54,550 nucleotides of DNA, from assembly GCA_023250675.1 (NCBI GenBank), contig JAHFAE010000007.1:1-54550 (forward strand), given 5' to 3'. Below are positions 16,749-25,771 of this stretch, piece after piece. Every line of letters begins with the position of its first letter. The stretch's first letter is position 1. The translations under genes were made by a program, and so were the position numbers. The notes beneath the pieces are model-generated. The model saw only the letters and a program-made list of their open reading frames with translations. It was not told where the DNA came from and did no database searches. Source of the stretch: Oligoflexia bacterium. GTDB taxonomy: Bacteria; Bdellovibrionota; Bdellovibrionia; JABDDW01.

Positions 16749-17598
16749 AAGCCAACTCCTCACAGCATTGTTGTATGGTTTTAAATTTATGTCCTGTTGC
16801 ATTAATGAATTTTTTTGGATTCATGCTTATATTATGTGGCCTTGGTTCAGAAAGACCAATGTCATTGATATGACATTGCTCAATATGCGGCTTGAGTCCC
16901 AAGCTTTCTCCCAAGGCTTTTGCCATGTCAACGCGACTTAATGAGTGAGGCGCGCAAAGATGATAAATCCCTGAGAGATTTTTCTGGACCGATAAAATAA
17001 AGCCTTCGACCATGTCGTCAACATGAGTGGCTGAAAACCATTGATCATCGGCGCATTGGATTTTTTGATTTTTCAAAATAGGATCTATCCAACCCGTGAG
17101 TAAAGTGCCGTCCCCTGGTTTAGTTCCAAGAACTTTAGGGCTTCGTAATATCAAAAAATCTTGGCTAGAGTTGTTGAGAAACTCTTCGACTTCGGCCTTT
17201 TGCTGGCCATATTTGGTTTTTGGATTAATGAGATCTGTCTCCTGGTATGTGCCTTTCTCACCATCAAATATGTACTCACTAGAGATAAAAACGGGCTTAA
17301 TCTTTAGGCTGAACAAATCAGTAATTAAGCGTAGAATACTGCTGACATTGAGTTCATATGTTTCAACGGGATTTTGAAAACAAGGTTCTATGCGCGTCTG
17401 ACCCAAGAGAATAAATGCATGAGAAATAGATTTGAAACTAATTTTTATTTCTGAAATTCTCATTTTTACCGAATCAAAAAAAACAGTACCTGGAGTTTCT
17501 GAATGAAAATGAGTGCCAATCGTTGGGATTTTTCGGGAGTTACATTTAAGTACAAAATTTTTTCCTACGAAACCCGATGAACCTAAGATAAGAAAAAT
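16735..17598 (-). CDS. RmlD-like NDP-sugar reductase, apparently started by ATT
   Basis: The first ATG in frame (17461-17463) would cut off the cofactor-binding domain. Upstream, the same frame encodes FLILGSSGFVGKNFV, a complete Rossmann motif, back to a stop at 17611-17613, with no ATG, GTG or TTG in between. A strong GGAGGGG (17601-17607) precedes an ATT at 17598 by about four bases, which would give a 287-residue protein of normal RmlD length. Further motifs are SSEYIFDG and KYGQQK (Tyr-Lys pair). RmlD enzymes reduce a 4-keto deoxysugar. It lies 26 bp after the radical SAM gene and overlaps the cupin gene. A sequencing error changing ATG to ATT cannot be excluded. Confidence 0.75.
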   Translation of the reverse strand: MFLILGSSGFVGKNFVLKCNSRKIPTIGTHFHSETPGTVFFDSVKMRISEIKISFKSISHAFILLGQTRIEPCFQNPVETYELNVSSILRLITDLFSLKIKPVFISSEYIFDGEKGTYQETDLINPKTKYGQQKAEVEEFLNNSSQDFLILRSPKVLGTKPGDGTLLTGWIDPILKNQKIQCADDQWFSATHVDDMVEGFILSVQKNLSGIYHLCAPHSLSRVDMAKALGESLGLKPHIEQCHINDIGLSEPRPHNISMNPKKFINATGHKFKTIQQCCEELAYELK

Positions 17599-17624
17599 AA
17601 CCCCTCCGCCCTATGTTGGGACTG

Positions 17625-18638
17625 CTAGGATGCTGTAGGTTCTGAGGTGCGGACCACAGTATCTAAACTCCAAATTCGACAGCCCACACACATAGATACT
17701 TCATTGCGCCTCCGACTGCCGTGCAAATCTCGAAGCTGTCTGAAAGGGGCAGAATTCCAAACAGTTTTAATTGAATTTTCATTGAGACTTCCCATATCAG
17801 CTTTAGTTCGGTAGTCAACCCCACACATGGCCACATGACCAGTGATCTTTATGACCATGGTTGAAAACGGAGATATGCAGCTTTCAAGATCTCTTACGGC
17901 GGCGTCGCTGGGGCGTAGTTGGGAGTGTTGGTTACCCCAAGTGTGAACTTTTTTTGCGTAGACAGAATCAGTTGCTTTAGTTTGGCTTTTCCAAAACCTG
18001 AGCCATTCTGGAAATTCAGCAGAGTTGGCTTCTTGCAAGGCCATCCTCACACAGACTCTCACCGGGGCATTCATTTCGTCTCGCAGTTTAATGAAATTGA
18101 CAAAATTCTCGGTGACTAATTCAAATTTTAGTCCATGGCGAACCTTTTCAAATGTCTCTTTTGTGATCCCGTCGGTGGAAAGCATGATTTCATCCAACCC
18201 GGCTTCGATAAGAGAAATCCCCCGGTCTCGAGTTAGAAAAGTACCGTTGGTTGAAAAACTGACTCTTTTAATTCCTATTTTTTTAAGATCCCTAATTCGA
18301 GTCTCTAATAGTTTATCCATCAGCGGTTCGCCATCTCGGAATAAAGCCACCTTTTCGATCCAATCAGCATGACCAGACATTTCGTCAACTATTTTCGTCC
18401 AGAGATCAACAGAGAATTCTTTTTTTGAGAAATTATCGATGGCGCACATGGGGCACCGGGCATTGCATTTATTTGTAGTTTCGATTTCGAAATATTTTGG
18501 AAATCTAGCCATATCAGTAATTTTTCGGATTGAAAGCCGATTTGCCAAGACCTTCATATCTGGCGTATCTGGATTTACAGACATATAGTTTTGTGTAATT
18601 TCTTGGTCCGGGGTGGGTCTCATGGGAGATGGATTCAT
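17625..18638 (-). CDS. Radical SAM enzyme with SPASM-like C-terminus
   Basis: 337 residues from ATG 18638, which has GGAGGAGG four bases upstream; an in-frame TTG at 18653 is less likely. The radical SAM motif is CNARCPMC (Cys58, Cys62, Cys65). The C-terminal third has CISPF, MCGVDY and a final CVGC pair with the spacing of a SPASM auxiliary iron-sulfur domain. SPASM proteins modify peptides or, in some carbohydrate clusters, act on sugars or anaerobic-like dehydrogenations. Here it leads an operon with a sugar reductase, a cupin and an epimerase, so a carbohydrate substrate is inferred. Confidence 0.8.
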   Translation of the reverse strand: MNPSPMRPTPDQEITQNYMSVNPDTPDMKVLANRLSIRKITDMARFPKYFEIETTNKCNARCPMCAIDNFSKKEFSVDLWTKIVDEMSGHADWIEKVALFRDGEPLMDKLLETRIRDLKKIGIKRVSFSTNGTFLTRDRGISLIEAGLDEIMLSTDGITKETFEKVRHGLKFELVTENFVNFIKLRDEMNAPVRVCVRMALQEANSAEFPEWLRFWKSQTKATDSVYAKKVHTWGNQHSQLRPSDAAVRDLESCISPFSTMVIKITGHVAMCGVDYRTKADMGSLNENSIKTVWNSAPFRQLRDLHGSRRRNEVSMCVGCRIWSLDTVVRTSEPTAS

Positions 18639-18710
18639 AATTCCTCCTCCCAAAATTCTAGCATAAATCTTGTCTTCTAGGGCACTACTTCGAACTGGTC
18701 AATGGCCCTG

Positions 18711-20207
18711 TTACTTGGCCGGTGGTGGGCCAAACTGAATCCCGCTGGTAAACTTACTTGCTAAAAAATCACGGTCCTGTGGCGGAACTAAAATGTTTGT
18801 GATTGCATAGATTAAATAGGTTGAATGGACAACAAATACAGAAGTTAATGCAAGTGCAACGATGGTCAATTTGAAGGGCATTGTATCAATGATCGAATTC
18901 TTGAGGCCCTTAATTTGATAAAGAGCTAGACATGAGCCCAATGTTAAAAATGGCAAAAAATCTACAGTGTAACGAAGGCAAGCAGCCCAATATGAAATAA
19001 GAAAGAGAATCGGAACCAGCCAAACGAAATAAACCAATGAAAACAGATTTTTTTCATTTGAATCCGGATTCCCCCAAGGTTTTTTCCAGTTGAAAAGAGA
19101 AATCAAAGTCAGCAATAAAAGAACAGGAGCCGACAAAGTGAGGGGAATCGTAGCCTCGCGATTATCTAAATACCTGGCAAAAGAACTTGTCAATGTCACC
19201 TTGGAAGTTAAGAAATACGGAGATACGGGGACGAAATTATCGCCGTGAGGCCAAAAGTAGAACTCTAATTGAGGGATGATGCAATCTAATCGCATTGTCC
19301 CACTAGAGAGATATTCTTTTCCTCTTACATTGAATTCTCCTGCGCCATTAGAAAAAAGAATATATTCTTCTAGGGGCATGGTGGTAAATGCGTTTCCAAA
19401 TCTTTTATAATTTACAAATAATGTTGCCGAACCGCTTATAATCCAAACGACTGCAATGACGGCCAATTGCTTAATCGAGAAAGATGGCAAAGATCTAAAA
19501 CTTTGAAGGGGGCTTTTTTTAAATTGTGGGTAAACTAAAATAACTCCAAGAATTGCCAACAGCAGAAAAGCGCTAATACCCAGAGTGGCCCTAGAAAGGG
19601 TTATCATGCCTGCTAGAATTCCTAAAATTACAAAATTAGATAACGTTCGAGTATTTGGACGCAAAACAAAACGAACAAAATACCAATTGTATATGGCCGC
19701 TAATCCCACTGACCATATAATCGCAATATGGTAAACATGGGCCGGAGTTAAAATGTAGACAATAGGAGATCCGATAGCGAGGACGATCAAAAGTGTCCAA
19801 CCGAGGAAAGCCCGTTTCCCACTGAGCAGAGCAAATTCCTTGATCATAAGGTAGATTCCGACGATCCATAAAAGCGCAGGAATGAGTAGTTCCAATCGCT
19901 CAAGGTGGACGCTGGTGGGGTAAAACAATGTGAGTAAGCCTCTTACCAGGGTCGGAAAAAAACCAAAATAGACATAATATCTGCCTTCATGTAAATACAG
20001 CTCAAACCCTCCATCGGTAGGGTCCACATCCCAGAACCCTTCAATAAATCTTTGCCAAACATGGGCATTAATTCCCCCCATGGATTCAGGCGTAAAAATA
20101 TTTAAGTTAAATCGACCAATGAGGGTGAGGTAATAGAGCCCTAAAATCGCAAAGACAAGGTAAAGGCTGAAAGGTGGATACCTATTTAATTTTTTTCTCA
20201 TTGCCAA
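18711..20207 (-). CDS. GT-C-like multi-pass membrane protein, paralogue 3
   Basis: 498 residues if translated from TTG 20207, which has AAAGGA five bases upstream; ATG at 20201 is the alternative. It is homologous along its length to the proteins at 1647 and 3180: ESMGGINAHVWQRF in the first loop, YYVYFGFFPTLVRGLLTLFY, LTPAHVYHIAIIWS, SRATLGISAF and AACLRYTVDFLPFL. The membrane-embedded layout with a long first loop again suggests a GT-C type transferase, but no named family was recognised. It is the last gene of the long minus-strand unit that begins with the HAD gene at 25590. Confidence 0.75.
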   Translation of the reverse strand: MAMRKKLNRYPPFSLYLVFAILGLYYLTLIGRFNLNIFTPESMGGINAHVWQRFIEGFWDVDPTDGGFELYLHEGRYYVYFGFFPTLVRGLLTLFYPTSVHLERLELLIPALLWIVGIYLMIKEFALLSGKRAFLGWTLLIVLAIGSPIVYILTPAHVYHIAIIWSVGLAAIYNWYFVRFVLRPNTRTLSNFVILGILAGMITLSRATLGISAFLLLAILGVILVYPQFKKSPLQSFRSLPSFSIKQLAVIAVVWIISGSATLFVNYKRFGNAFTTMPLEEYILFSNGAGEFNVRGKEYLSSGTMRLDCIIPQLEFYFWPHGDNFVPVSPYFLTSKVTLTSSFARYLDNREATIPLTLSAPVLLLLTLISLFNWKKPWGNPDSNEKNLFSLVYFVWLVPILFLISYWAACLRYTVDFLPFLTLGSCLALYQIKGLKNSIIDTMPFKLTIVALALTSVFVVHSTYLIYAITNILVPPQDRDFLASKFTSGIQFGPPPAK

Positions 20208-20232
20208 ATTGTTCCTTTCAAATCCATGAAAC

Positions 20233-20652
20233 TCATTTCTTAAGAAGATACTCCGGGCTCACTTTGACTTGAGATATGAGTTCTTTACAAACCATGAGTT
20301 CTTCGATTGCAGCAATGTCTCGCTCGCTCAAAATGACTAGCTCTTCAAGGGCAAATCTAAGAGCAGCGCCTTTTTCAAGAATTTGCTTGTAGATCTCATT
20401 TCTCGTAGAAGCTTTCTCGGGAAGCATATGCACCGAATACATGACAATTCCCTCGATGGACTTAAGCTCCTCAAATATGGAATAGAGCATCATATAAGAG
20501 TTAGAAATGGCGTATTCAGTGGCACTGAGAAGATAGGTGAGGTTTGAGAGTTGGCAGTAATTTCTAATGACGAGATTTTGAACTCTTTGAGGTATCATTG
20601 AGCCATCAATGGTTCGACTAAAGTTGTAACCCCTCCAGCCAATACGTTTCAC
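20233..20652 (-). CDS. Sporadic carbohydrate cluster protein, LIC12192 family
   Basis: 139 residues. The sequence RGYNFSRTIDG, IPQRVQNLVIRNYC, LLSATEYAI, GIVMYSVHMLP and GAALRFALEEL is a close match to what I remember of the LIC12192 family, small proteins found sporadically in surface-carbohydrate clusters of Leptospira, cyanobacteria and others. Its enzymatic role is unknown. The ATG overlaps the stop of the 2OG oxygenase by 4 bp (ATGA), so the two are translationally coupled; the same partnership appears in a divergent form at 12397-13597. Confidence 0.85.
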   Translation of the reverse strand: MKRIGWRGYNFSRTIDGSMIPQRVQNLVIRNYCQLSNLTYLLSATEYAISNSYMMLYSIFEELKSIEGIVMYSVHMLPEKASTRNEIYKQILEKGAALRFALEELVILSERDIAAIEELMVCKELISQVKVSPEYLLKK

Positions 20653-21455
20653 TTTTCAGTCTCTGGCATATTTATTTTGAATCCAAATTCTGTAGCGGGT
20701 CTCAGTGTGATGGGCAAAAAAGACTCCCCAAGTTCTTTTGAACTATAAGGTGACAAGAGTGGTTTAAACCGAATATTCATAGACCATCTGGCATTGCCCT
20801 CTTTATTGACACGGTTGCCATGAAGCATGGCATGAGAAAATATAAGTCCTTGACCGTAGGGTATATCGAGCCACACGATCTTTGGCTCAAGTTTGTGAAA
20901 GAGTTCTTCAGAAGACAAGGACGAGTATTTTTTAAAATTTCTGACAACCTCTTCAGTTTCTTGTCGTGGCAAAATATACATGGATTTTGTTTTATAGCAA
21001 TCAACCAAAGGTAGCCAGAATACCATTTCATAAGGGGAATTGCCCTGCCAAGTATCACAATGAATGGGCAATAGACTGCTCTCATCGTCGGGAATCTGAA
21101 TACTCAAATTACATGCCCTTTGCATGGCCAATTCATTGCCGACAATCCAATGAATGTGATTTCGAGCCAAAGAATAAATGATGGGCCTTAGTCTTTTCTG
21201 TTGTGCAAGCGCGGCAATGAGCGCCATTCGAAAACCATTGAGCCTATCTGGTTTTACGAAATTTTGGCTTTGGTCAAAAAAATTTTTTTCTTCAGGTGCT
21301 TGCGAGAGTTCTAATATTTTAGCGGATTCGCTCAATATTGTGTTCTTAACCAATTTGAGGTTTTCTTCGTCTTCAATTTGAAAAATATAATACCCGTTTT
21401 TCTGAAACGCGTTAATGACTTCTGCCTCTTTGTTTTCAAAAAAGGGATTTGTCAA
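20649..21455 (-). CDS. 2OG-Fe(II) oxygenase of the sporadic carbohydrate cluster type, copy 2
   Basis: 268 residues. The probable iron ligands are His and Asp in LPIHCDTW and a distal His in SHAMLHGNRVN; the Arg of ARWSMNIRFKP would bind 2-oxoglutarate. The block FWLPLVDCYKTKSMYIL is nearly the same as in the paralogue at 12818. These features fit the phytanoyl-CoA-hydroxylase-related family named for sporadic carbohydrate clusters. It may hydroxylate or dehydrogenate a sugar intermediate. It overlaps the methyltransferase gene upstream by 4 bp and the LIC12192-like gene downstream by 4 bp, forming a tightly coupled three-gene set. Confidence 0.85.
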   Translation of the reverse strand: MTNPFFENKEAEVINAFQKNGYYIFQIEDEENLKLVKNTILSESAKILELSQAPEEKNFFDQSQNFVKPDRLNGFRMALIAALAQQKRLRPIIYSLARNHIHWIVGNELAMQRACNLSIQIPDDESSLLPIHCDTWQGNSPYEMVFWLPLVDCYKTKSMYILPRQETEEVVRNFKKYSSLSSEELFHKLEPKIVWLDIPYGQGLIFSHAMLHGNRVNKEGNARWSMNIRFKPLLSPYSSKELGESFLPITLRPATEFGFKINMPETEK

Positions 21456-22126
21456 TTTGGGCCCCCCTCAAAGTAAATAGCGCCATAGTCGCCGGTGTAC
21501 CCTGCTTGCTTAAAAAACCATTCCCACTCTTTAGGCGTATAAAAGGTCCTGCACGTAAGTTGCCAATAGAGCAGATTCGTTTTTTCCTCTTCAGTTCTAT
21601 AAGATTCGATAAGTAGATATTTATTTTTTTTGCCAACACGCTCGATCTCTTTTAGGGCATCAAAAAGTTCGTAGTTAAATAAATTGTGAAGGGTAGTCAC
21701 AGAAACAATAAAATCAAAAGTCATTGAGGCGAAGGGAAGGCTCGTGGCATTGCTCACTTGTAGACTTGACTTAATCTCAGGCTTTGAGTTTTCTATGGCG
21801 TAACTTGAAATATCGATTCCCGCAACTTCTACACCAGGTACAGATTGGGTAAATTCGTAAAGTAAAAATCCCTTTCCACAACCCACGTCAAGAATTTTGT
21901 CTCCAGGTTTAATGCCGTAGTGTTTGACCATAGCATCTGCAACCTTGCGCCATCGGCCGTCGTATTTGTAACCACCATAACCATATTTTCTATCGCCATC
22001 CCAATAGTCTTTACCAAATTTTGTAGCCATTTCTGCACATTGGCTCTTGTCGTGTTCGACAACTCTTTGGATGTAATTTCTTTTAGTGCTCGTATGAAGT
22101 CCGCTGACGAAATCTAGGTAAGCCAT
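21452..22126 (-). CDS. Class I SAM-dependent methyltransferase
   Basis: 224 residues from ATG 22126 (GTG at 22135 is an alternative that would overlap the transketolase gene by 8 bp). Motif I is KILDVGCGKGFLLYEF near residues 78-93, followed by an acidic VAGIDIS strand and a FDFIVSVTTLHNL motif. No second domain is present. It is a small-molecule methyltransferase; in this position an O- or N-methylation of a sugar is likely. It sits between the split transketolase and the oxygenase pair, with 4 bp overlap to the latter. Confidence 0.85.
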   Translation of the reverse strand: MAYLDFVSGLHTSTKRNYIQRVVEHDKSQCAEMATKFGKDYWDGDRKYGYGGYKYDGRWRKVADAMVKHYGIKPGDKILDVGCGKGFLLYEFTQSVPGVEVAGIDISSYAIENSKPEIKSSLQVSNATSLPFASMTFDFIVSVTTLHNLFNYELFDALKEIERVGKKNKYLLIESYRTEEEKTNLLYWQLTCRTFYTPKEWEWFFKQAGYTGDYGAIYFEGGPN

Positions 22127-22127
22127 T

Positions 22128-23057
22128 TCAAGCACCCACTTTTTCGTTTAAGATTGAAACGAGATTATCTGTTGTTATTGAAAAGGACTTCATTTGACTT
22201 GCTTGAGAACCGTATTCTTTAGGAAACACGTCGGGAATTCCAATGCGTTTGAATTTCTTTGCTGGGTTGTAACCAGCTTCGGCAATGATCTCGGCTATGG
22301 CACTGCCTAACCCACCGATCAAAGTATGTTCTTCAATAGTGATAATAGTGCGAACGGGTGCCATGACTTCTTGAATAAGTTTGGTATCAAGTGGTTTGAG
22401 AGTATGAACGTGAAGAACACCCACTTTCATGCCGCTACCCGTAGCCAGCTGATCGGCTGCATCTAAACCCAGTTTAAGAGTGATCCCAGTAGTAATCACA
22501 AGGGCTTCACCGGCTGGACGCACAAGAACGGGTTGACCAATTTTGCAATCAAGTTGTGGTGAACTTACCACGGGGTCGCCGCCCTTGGCGATGCGAACAT
22601 AAATGGGGCCCTGATAATCAACGGTTTGAGCCATAAGTCTTTTCATTTCTTCTGCATCACAGGGAGCTAAAATTGTAAGATTAGGAATGGCCCTGGCGAT
22701 GGCCATGTCTTCAATGGCTAAATGTGTGGGGCCAAGAGGGGCGTAGACGAGTCCCCCGCCACTGCCCAAAAGTCGCACGTTCACGTTATGAAGACACATG
22801 TCTAAGATTACTTGTTCGCAAGCTCTTCGCATGAGAAAAGTCGTGATGGTATTGATGTAGGGAATTTTACCTTCCATTGCCAGACCCGATGCAAGACCCA
22901 CGATATTGGCCTCACTTATTCCCTCCATAAAAAACCGTTCTGGAAAATCCTTCTTAAATTGTTTTAAAGTTTCAGGACCCAAATCAGAACCAATAAAAAC
23001 CACCCGAGAATCCGTTTTGGCTAATTCATAAACCATGTCTAAACACGATTTTCTCAT
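22128..23057 (-). CDS. Transketolase, C-terminal subunit (pyrimidine-binding plus C-domain)
   Basis: 309 residues. It contains the transketolase pyrimidine-binding domain (GSDLGPETL near the start, FFMEGISEANIVGLASGLA with the catalytic Glu, and a PTHLAIEDMAIARAIPNL segment) and the Rossmann-like C-domain (ITTGITLKLGLDA). The N-terminal TPP-binding half is encoded separately just upstream at 23060, giving a two-chain enzyme as seen in many archaea and in some bacterial sugar clusters. Reaction: transfer of a two-carbon ketol unit. The start has AGGTGG six bases upstream. Inference: it may make sedoheptulose 7-phosphate for the adjacent GmhA, or attach a ketol branch to a sugar. Confidence 0.9.
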   Translation of the reverse strand: MRKSCLDMVYELAKTDSRVVFIGSDLGPETLKQFKKDFPERFFMEGISEANIVGLASGLAMEGKIPYINTITTFLMRRACEQVILDMCLHNVNVRLLGSGGGLVYAPLGPTHLAIEDMAIARAIPNLTILAPCDAEEMKRLMAQTVDYQGPIYVRIAKGGDPVVSSPQLDCKIGQPVLVRPAGEALVITTGITLKLGLDAADQLATGSGMKVGVLHVHTLKPLDTKLIQEVMAPVRTIITIEEHTLIGGLGSAIAEIIAEAGYNPAKKFKRIGIPDVFPKEYGSQASQMKSFSITTDNLVSILNEKVGA

Positions 23058-23059
23058 TC

Positions 23060-23893
23060 TTATCCACCTAGCTCAGTTATCAAAGAATTTACTTCTTCTG
23101 GTGTGATTGTCGTCTTGTGATGCCACTGAAGATTATTTTCGGTAAAACTGACGCCCTTCCCTTTGATGGTATGACAAATGACGACAGAAGGCCTGTCTTT
23201 TACAATGGGAATCTGGGCAAACACTTTCTTAAGATCATTTACGTTATGCCCATCTACGTCAACAGCTGCGAATCCAAAGCTCTTCCATTTTTCTAAGAAG
23301 GGTTCTAAATCTTGCACAACGTGAGTTGGGCCATAGGACATGTATTTGTTGTAGTCGACCACCACAGTAAGATTTTCTAACTTATGTTTGCCTGCGCAAA
23401 GTGCGCCCTCCCAAATTGAACCTTCGTTGCACTCGCCATCGCCGACAGTGACCCAAGTTCGATAGGCAAGTTTATCTATTCTTGCTCGGAGGGCAAACCC
23501 GATTCCGATGGCGAGACCGTGGCCCAGGCTCCCCGTGGACGCTTCAACACCGGGAACTTTACCAAATTCTGGGTGGCCACCGAGAATTCCGTTTGTCTTA
23601 CAGAGCCTCCAAAGTTCTGATTCGGGAAAAAATCCTTTGTCCTGTAGTACGGCGTAGAGTGCCAAACACCCATGACCTTTACTTAAGATACAGCGGTCCC
23701 TTTGAATCCAGCGGGGTTCGTTTGGGTTGAATTTTAAAATATCGTCGTAGAGCACCCTTAGAATTTCAATTAGAGAAAAAGCCGAGGCGAGGTGGCCCCG
23801 ATTGGCAGCCTCTAACATTTTTACGACAGTTCTTCTTAATTTCAAAGAACGTTCATCTAAGATATTTGGCTCATTCTTAAGAGCTAAGCGCAT
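23060..23893 (-). CDS. Transketolase, N-terminal subunit (TPP-binding)
   Basis: 277 residues with the transketolase features NRGHLASAFSLIEIL, LSKGHGCLALYAVL, GSLGHGLAIGIG and the thiamine diphosphate/metal motif GDGECNEGSIWE followed by VVVDYNK. It pairs with the subunit at 22128 (2 bp apart), and both are needed for activity. Its start overlaps the end of the phosphotransferase gene by 17 bp. The combination of a dedicated split transketolase with a kinase and a HAD phosphatase in one transcription unit suggests production of a phosphorylated ketose or branched sugar. Confidence 0.9.
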   Translation of the reverse strand: MRLALKNEPNILDERSLKLRRTVVKMLEAANRGHLASAFSLIEILRVLYDDILKFNPNEPRWIQRDRCILSKGHGCLALYAVLQDKGFFPESELWRLCKTNGILGGHPEFGKVPGVEASTGSLGHGLAIGIGFALRARIDKLAYRTWVTVGDGECNEGSIWEGALCAGKHKLENLTVVVDYNKYMSYGPTHVVQDLEPFLEKWKSFGFAAVDVDGHNVNDLKKVFAQIPIVKDRPSVVICHTIKGKGVSFTENNLQWHHKTTITPEEVNSLITELGG

Positions 23894-24962
23894 AGGGAAT
23901 TTCCTTGTATTCAGTAAGAATTCTATTGAGCATCATTTTTGCTTTGCCCAGTTGTACCTCTTTGTAAGAAATTTGTGATGTGCTTTTTACTGCGGCAAAT
24001 TTACGTCTCTCCATTTGATCTTTTAAAAATTCGTTAAGAATAATAAAACACCACTTAATAGCGAGAAGCGGGTAATAAGCTTTAAATCGAATCATAAAAT
24101 CTGGATCGCCGATGAATGCAGGTAAAATTATCTCAGAGAATTTAAAACATTGGGTTTGATTTAAGTTCATACCGGGGTGAAGAAGAAAATCTGAAATCAT
24201 CTTCACCGGGTCATCCCAACCAAAATATTCGAAGTCAAAAAATACTAGCTGACCGGTACGAAGCTTCAAAGAATTATGAAAACCAAAATCAGAAGGGCTT
24301 AATGTTCTTTGAGAGAAAGAAATTTCAATTTTGGGATCAATATTATTTTCAATGAGGTAATTGAGGCCCCATTGTTTTAGAGTCAAAATCGTAGGTTTGA
24401 GATCATGTTCTAAGTATTGAATCATTTGGCTGTCTAACTTTTCTAGAACTTCGAAATGATTAAATCGGTGAAGGCGTAATTCTAAATTTTCAACCAAACT
24501 AGAGAATGAAAGGCAAGCTTCAGACGCCAGAGGAATTTGCTTGGCCCCCTGTTTTGAAGTGAGATTCTTAAGGGTTATTAGAAATTGGGCCGCCTGGCCA
24601 ATCTGCAAAGAGGATATTTCAGAAGTTGCCAGCCTTTCACCGTCTATAAACTCATAAATGGCAGTGTTATTCTCTTTTTCGCAGTGAATGGGTTTAGGTA
24701 CCACTTCGATTTGATTTTGAGTCATGAATTCTAGTGCTGAGAATTCACCTTTGAGGCGATCTCTTTTGTCTATCTTATCTTGGTAATAAATTTTTGCGAT
24801 GAAATTTTGATTTCCACCGCATCTGAGTTTATAAATCTGATTATTGCCGCCCCCGTGGATTCTATCTATAGACAACGGAATTTCACCCCGACATTTCTCA
24901 AGAATTTTAGTTAGATTTGAATAAAGTTCATTTTTTTCAGGCGGCGAAAAAGTAATTTGCAA
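23877..24962 (-). CDS. Aminoglycoside phosphotransferase/choline kinase-like small-molecule kinase
   Basis: 361 residues from a TTG start with GGAAGGAG immediately upstream. The nucleotide loop is GGGNNQIYKL near residue 37, with FIAKIYY carrying the catalytic-type Lys and YEFIDGERL as the hinge. The catalytic loop is LSPSDFGFHN and the metal-binding segment FFDFEYFGWDDP, all typical of the APH fold. Substrate unknown; phosphorylation of a sugar or polyol is likely here. It overlaps the HAD gene upstream by 26 bp and the transketolase gene downstream by 17 bp. Confidence 0.8.
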   Translation of the reverse strand: MQITFSPPEKNELYSNLTKILEKCRGEIPLSIDRIHGGGNNQIYKLRCGGNQNFIAKIYYQDKIDKRDRLKGEFSALEFMTQNQIEVVPKPIHCEKENNTAIYEFIDGERLATSEISSLQIGQAAQFLITLKNLTSKQGAKQIPLASEACLSFSSLVENLELRLHRFNHFEVLEKLDSQMIQYLEHDLKPTILTLKQWGLNYLIENNIDPKIEISFSQRTLSPSDFGFHNSLKLRTGQLVFFDFEYFGWDDPVKMISDFLLHPGMNLNQTQCFKFSEIILPAFIGDPDFMIRFKAYYPLLAIKWCFIILNEFLKDQMERRKFAAVKSTSQISYKEVQLGKAKMMLNRILTEYKEIPYALSS

Positions 24963-25590
24963 TCTCCTTCCAATTTTTCATGATTTGCAACTGAGGTTTT
25001 ACTTTTTGTTTAAGAGTTACTGTTTTTGCAGATTCAATACTTGGTGCAAAGAGAATGCCCTTAACGTCAGTGGGAAAATCTTTTTCTAAAAATGTTTCTT
25101 CTAAATCGTCTATAAACCACTGGCACCCCAGCGAAGCCACTCTCTTTACCTTTTCTTCACGTGTAGATTCAAAAATAACTTGAGATTTTTTGTTGAGCCC
25201 CAATCCATTGACTGCGAAGAAGTTTTGAGTTTCCATCCAACTGAGGGCCGATTCGCGAAGGTTGGTTTTATCTTCTCCTAAATTAGAATATTCGGTTTTG
25301 TGACTTACGATAAAGACCTTAATCTTTTTCTGACGACAGGTTGCAAAAAATTCCCGAACTCCCTCAATGAGATTGGCCTCCATAATGTGGGGACCATAAG
25401 CCATCGCCTGAATTCTCTGCCATTCTACTTCGCCATTTGAAAGTTTTCGTATTTGGTCTCGAATACTTGTTTTACCACTCGGCTCAGTTTCTTTGATGAG
25501 TCCGCGCTTAACCGCAAGTTTGTGCATAAGTTTGTCGTAACTAATTATGGTATTATCGAGGTCTACACCGATGACTTTTGGGGATTTCAT
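24937..25590 (-). CDS. HAD-superfamily phosphatase
   Basis: 217 residues. Motif I is GVDLDNTII (Asp10, Asp12), motif II is a VFIVSHKT strand, and motif IV is WFIDDLEETF with the metal-binding aspartates. The sequence lacks the DRDGTL form of GmhB, so it is not an obvious heptose-bisphosphatase, though that role would be needed in a heptose pathway here. ATG 25590 is preceded by GGGAGAACTGAG, a normal ribosome binding site. It is the first gene of the minus-strand unit running to 18711 and is divergent from gmhA. Confidence 0.75.
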   Translation of the reverse strand: MKSPKVIGVDLDNTIISYDKLMHKLAVKRGLIKETEPSGKTSIRDQIRKLSNGEVEWQRIQAMAYGPHIMEANLIEGVREFFATCRQKKIKVFIVSHKTEYSNLGEDKTNLRESALSWMETQNFFAVNGLGLNKKSQVIFESTREEKVKRVASLGCQWFIDDLEETFLEKDFPTDVKGILFAPSIESAKTVTLKQKVKPQLQIMKNWKEIANYFFAA

Positions 25591-25771
25591 CTCAGTTCTC
25601 CCTGCACAAGATTTTCTTACCTATATTATTATAAATTAACAGGAATTACTGGAATGAGCCAGATTGCCCTTTCCACTTCAGTTTTGGCCTTTGGTTTTAG
25701 GACCAATGGCCTAGCGTTGAAGACGAAAATTTCTGTACAATTCGATGCGAAAAGTCATAAATTGGGGGTCT

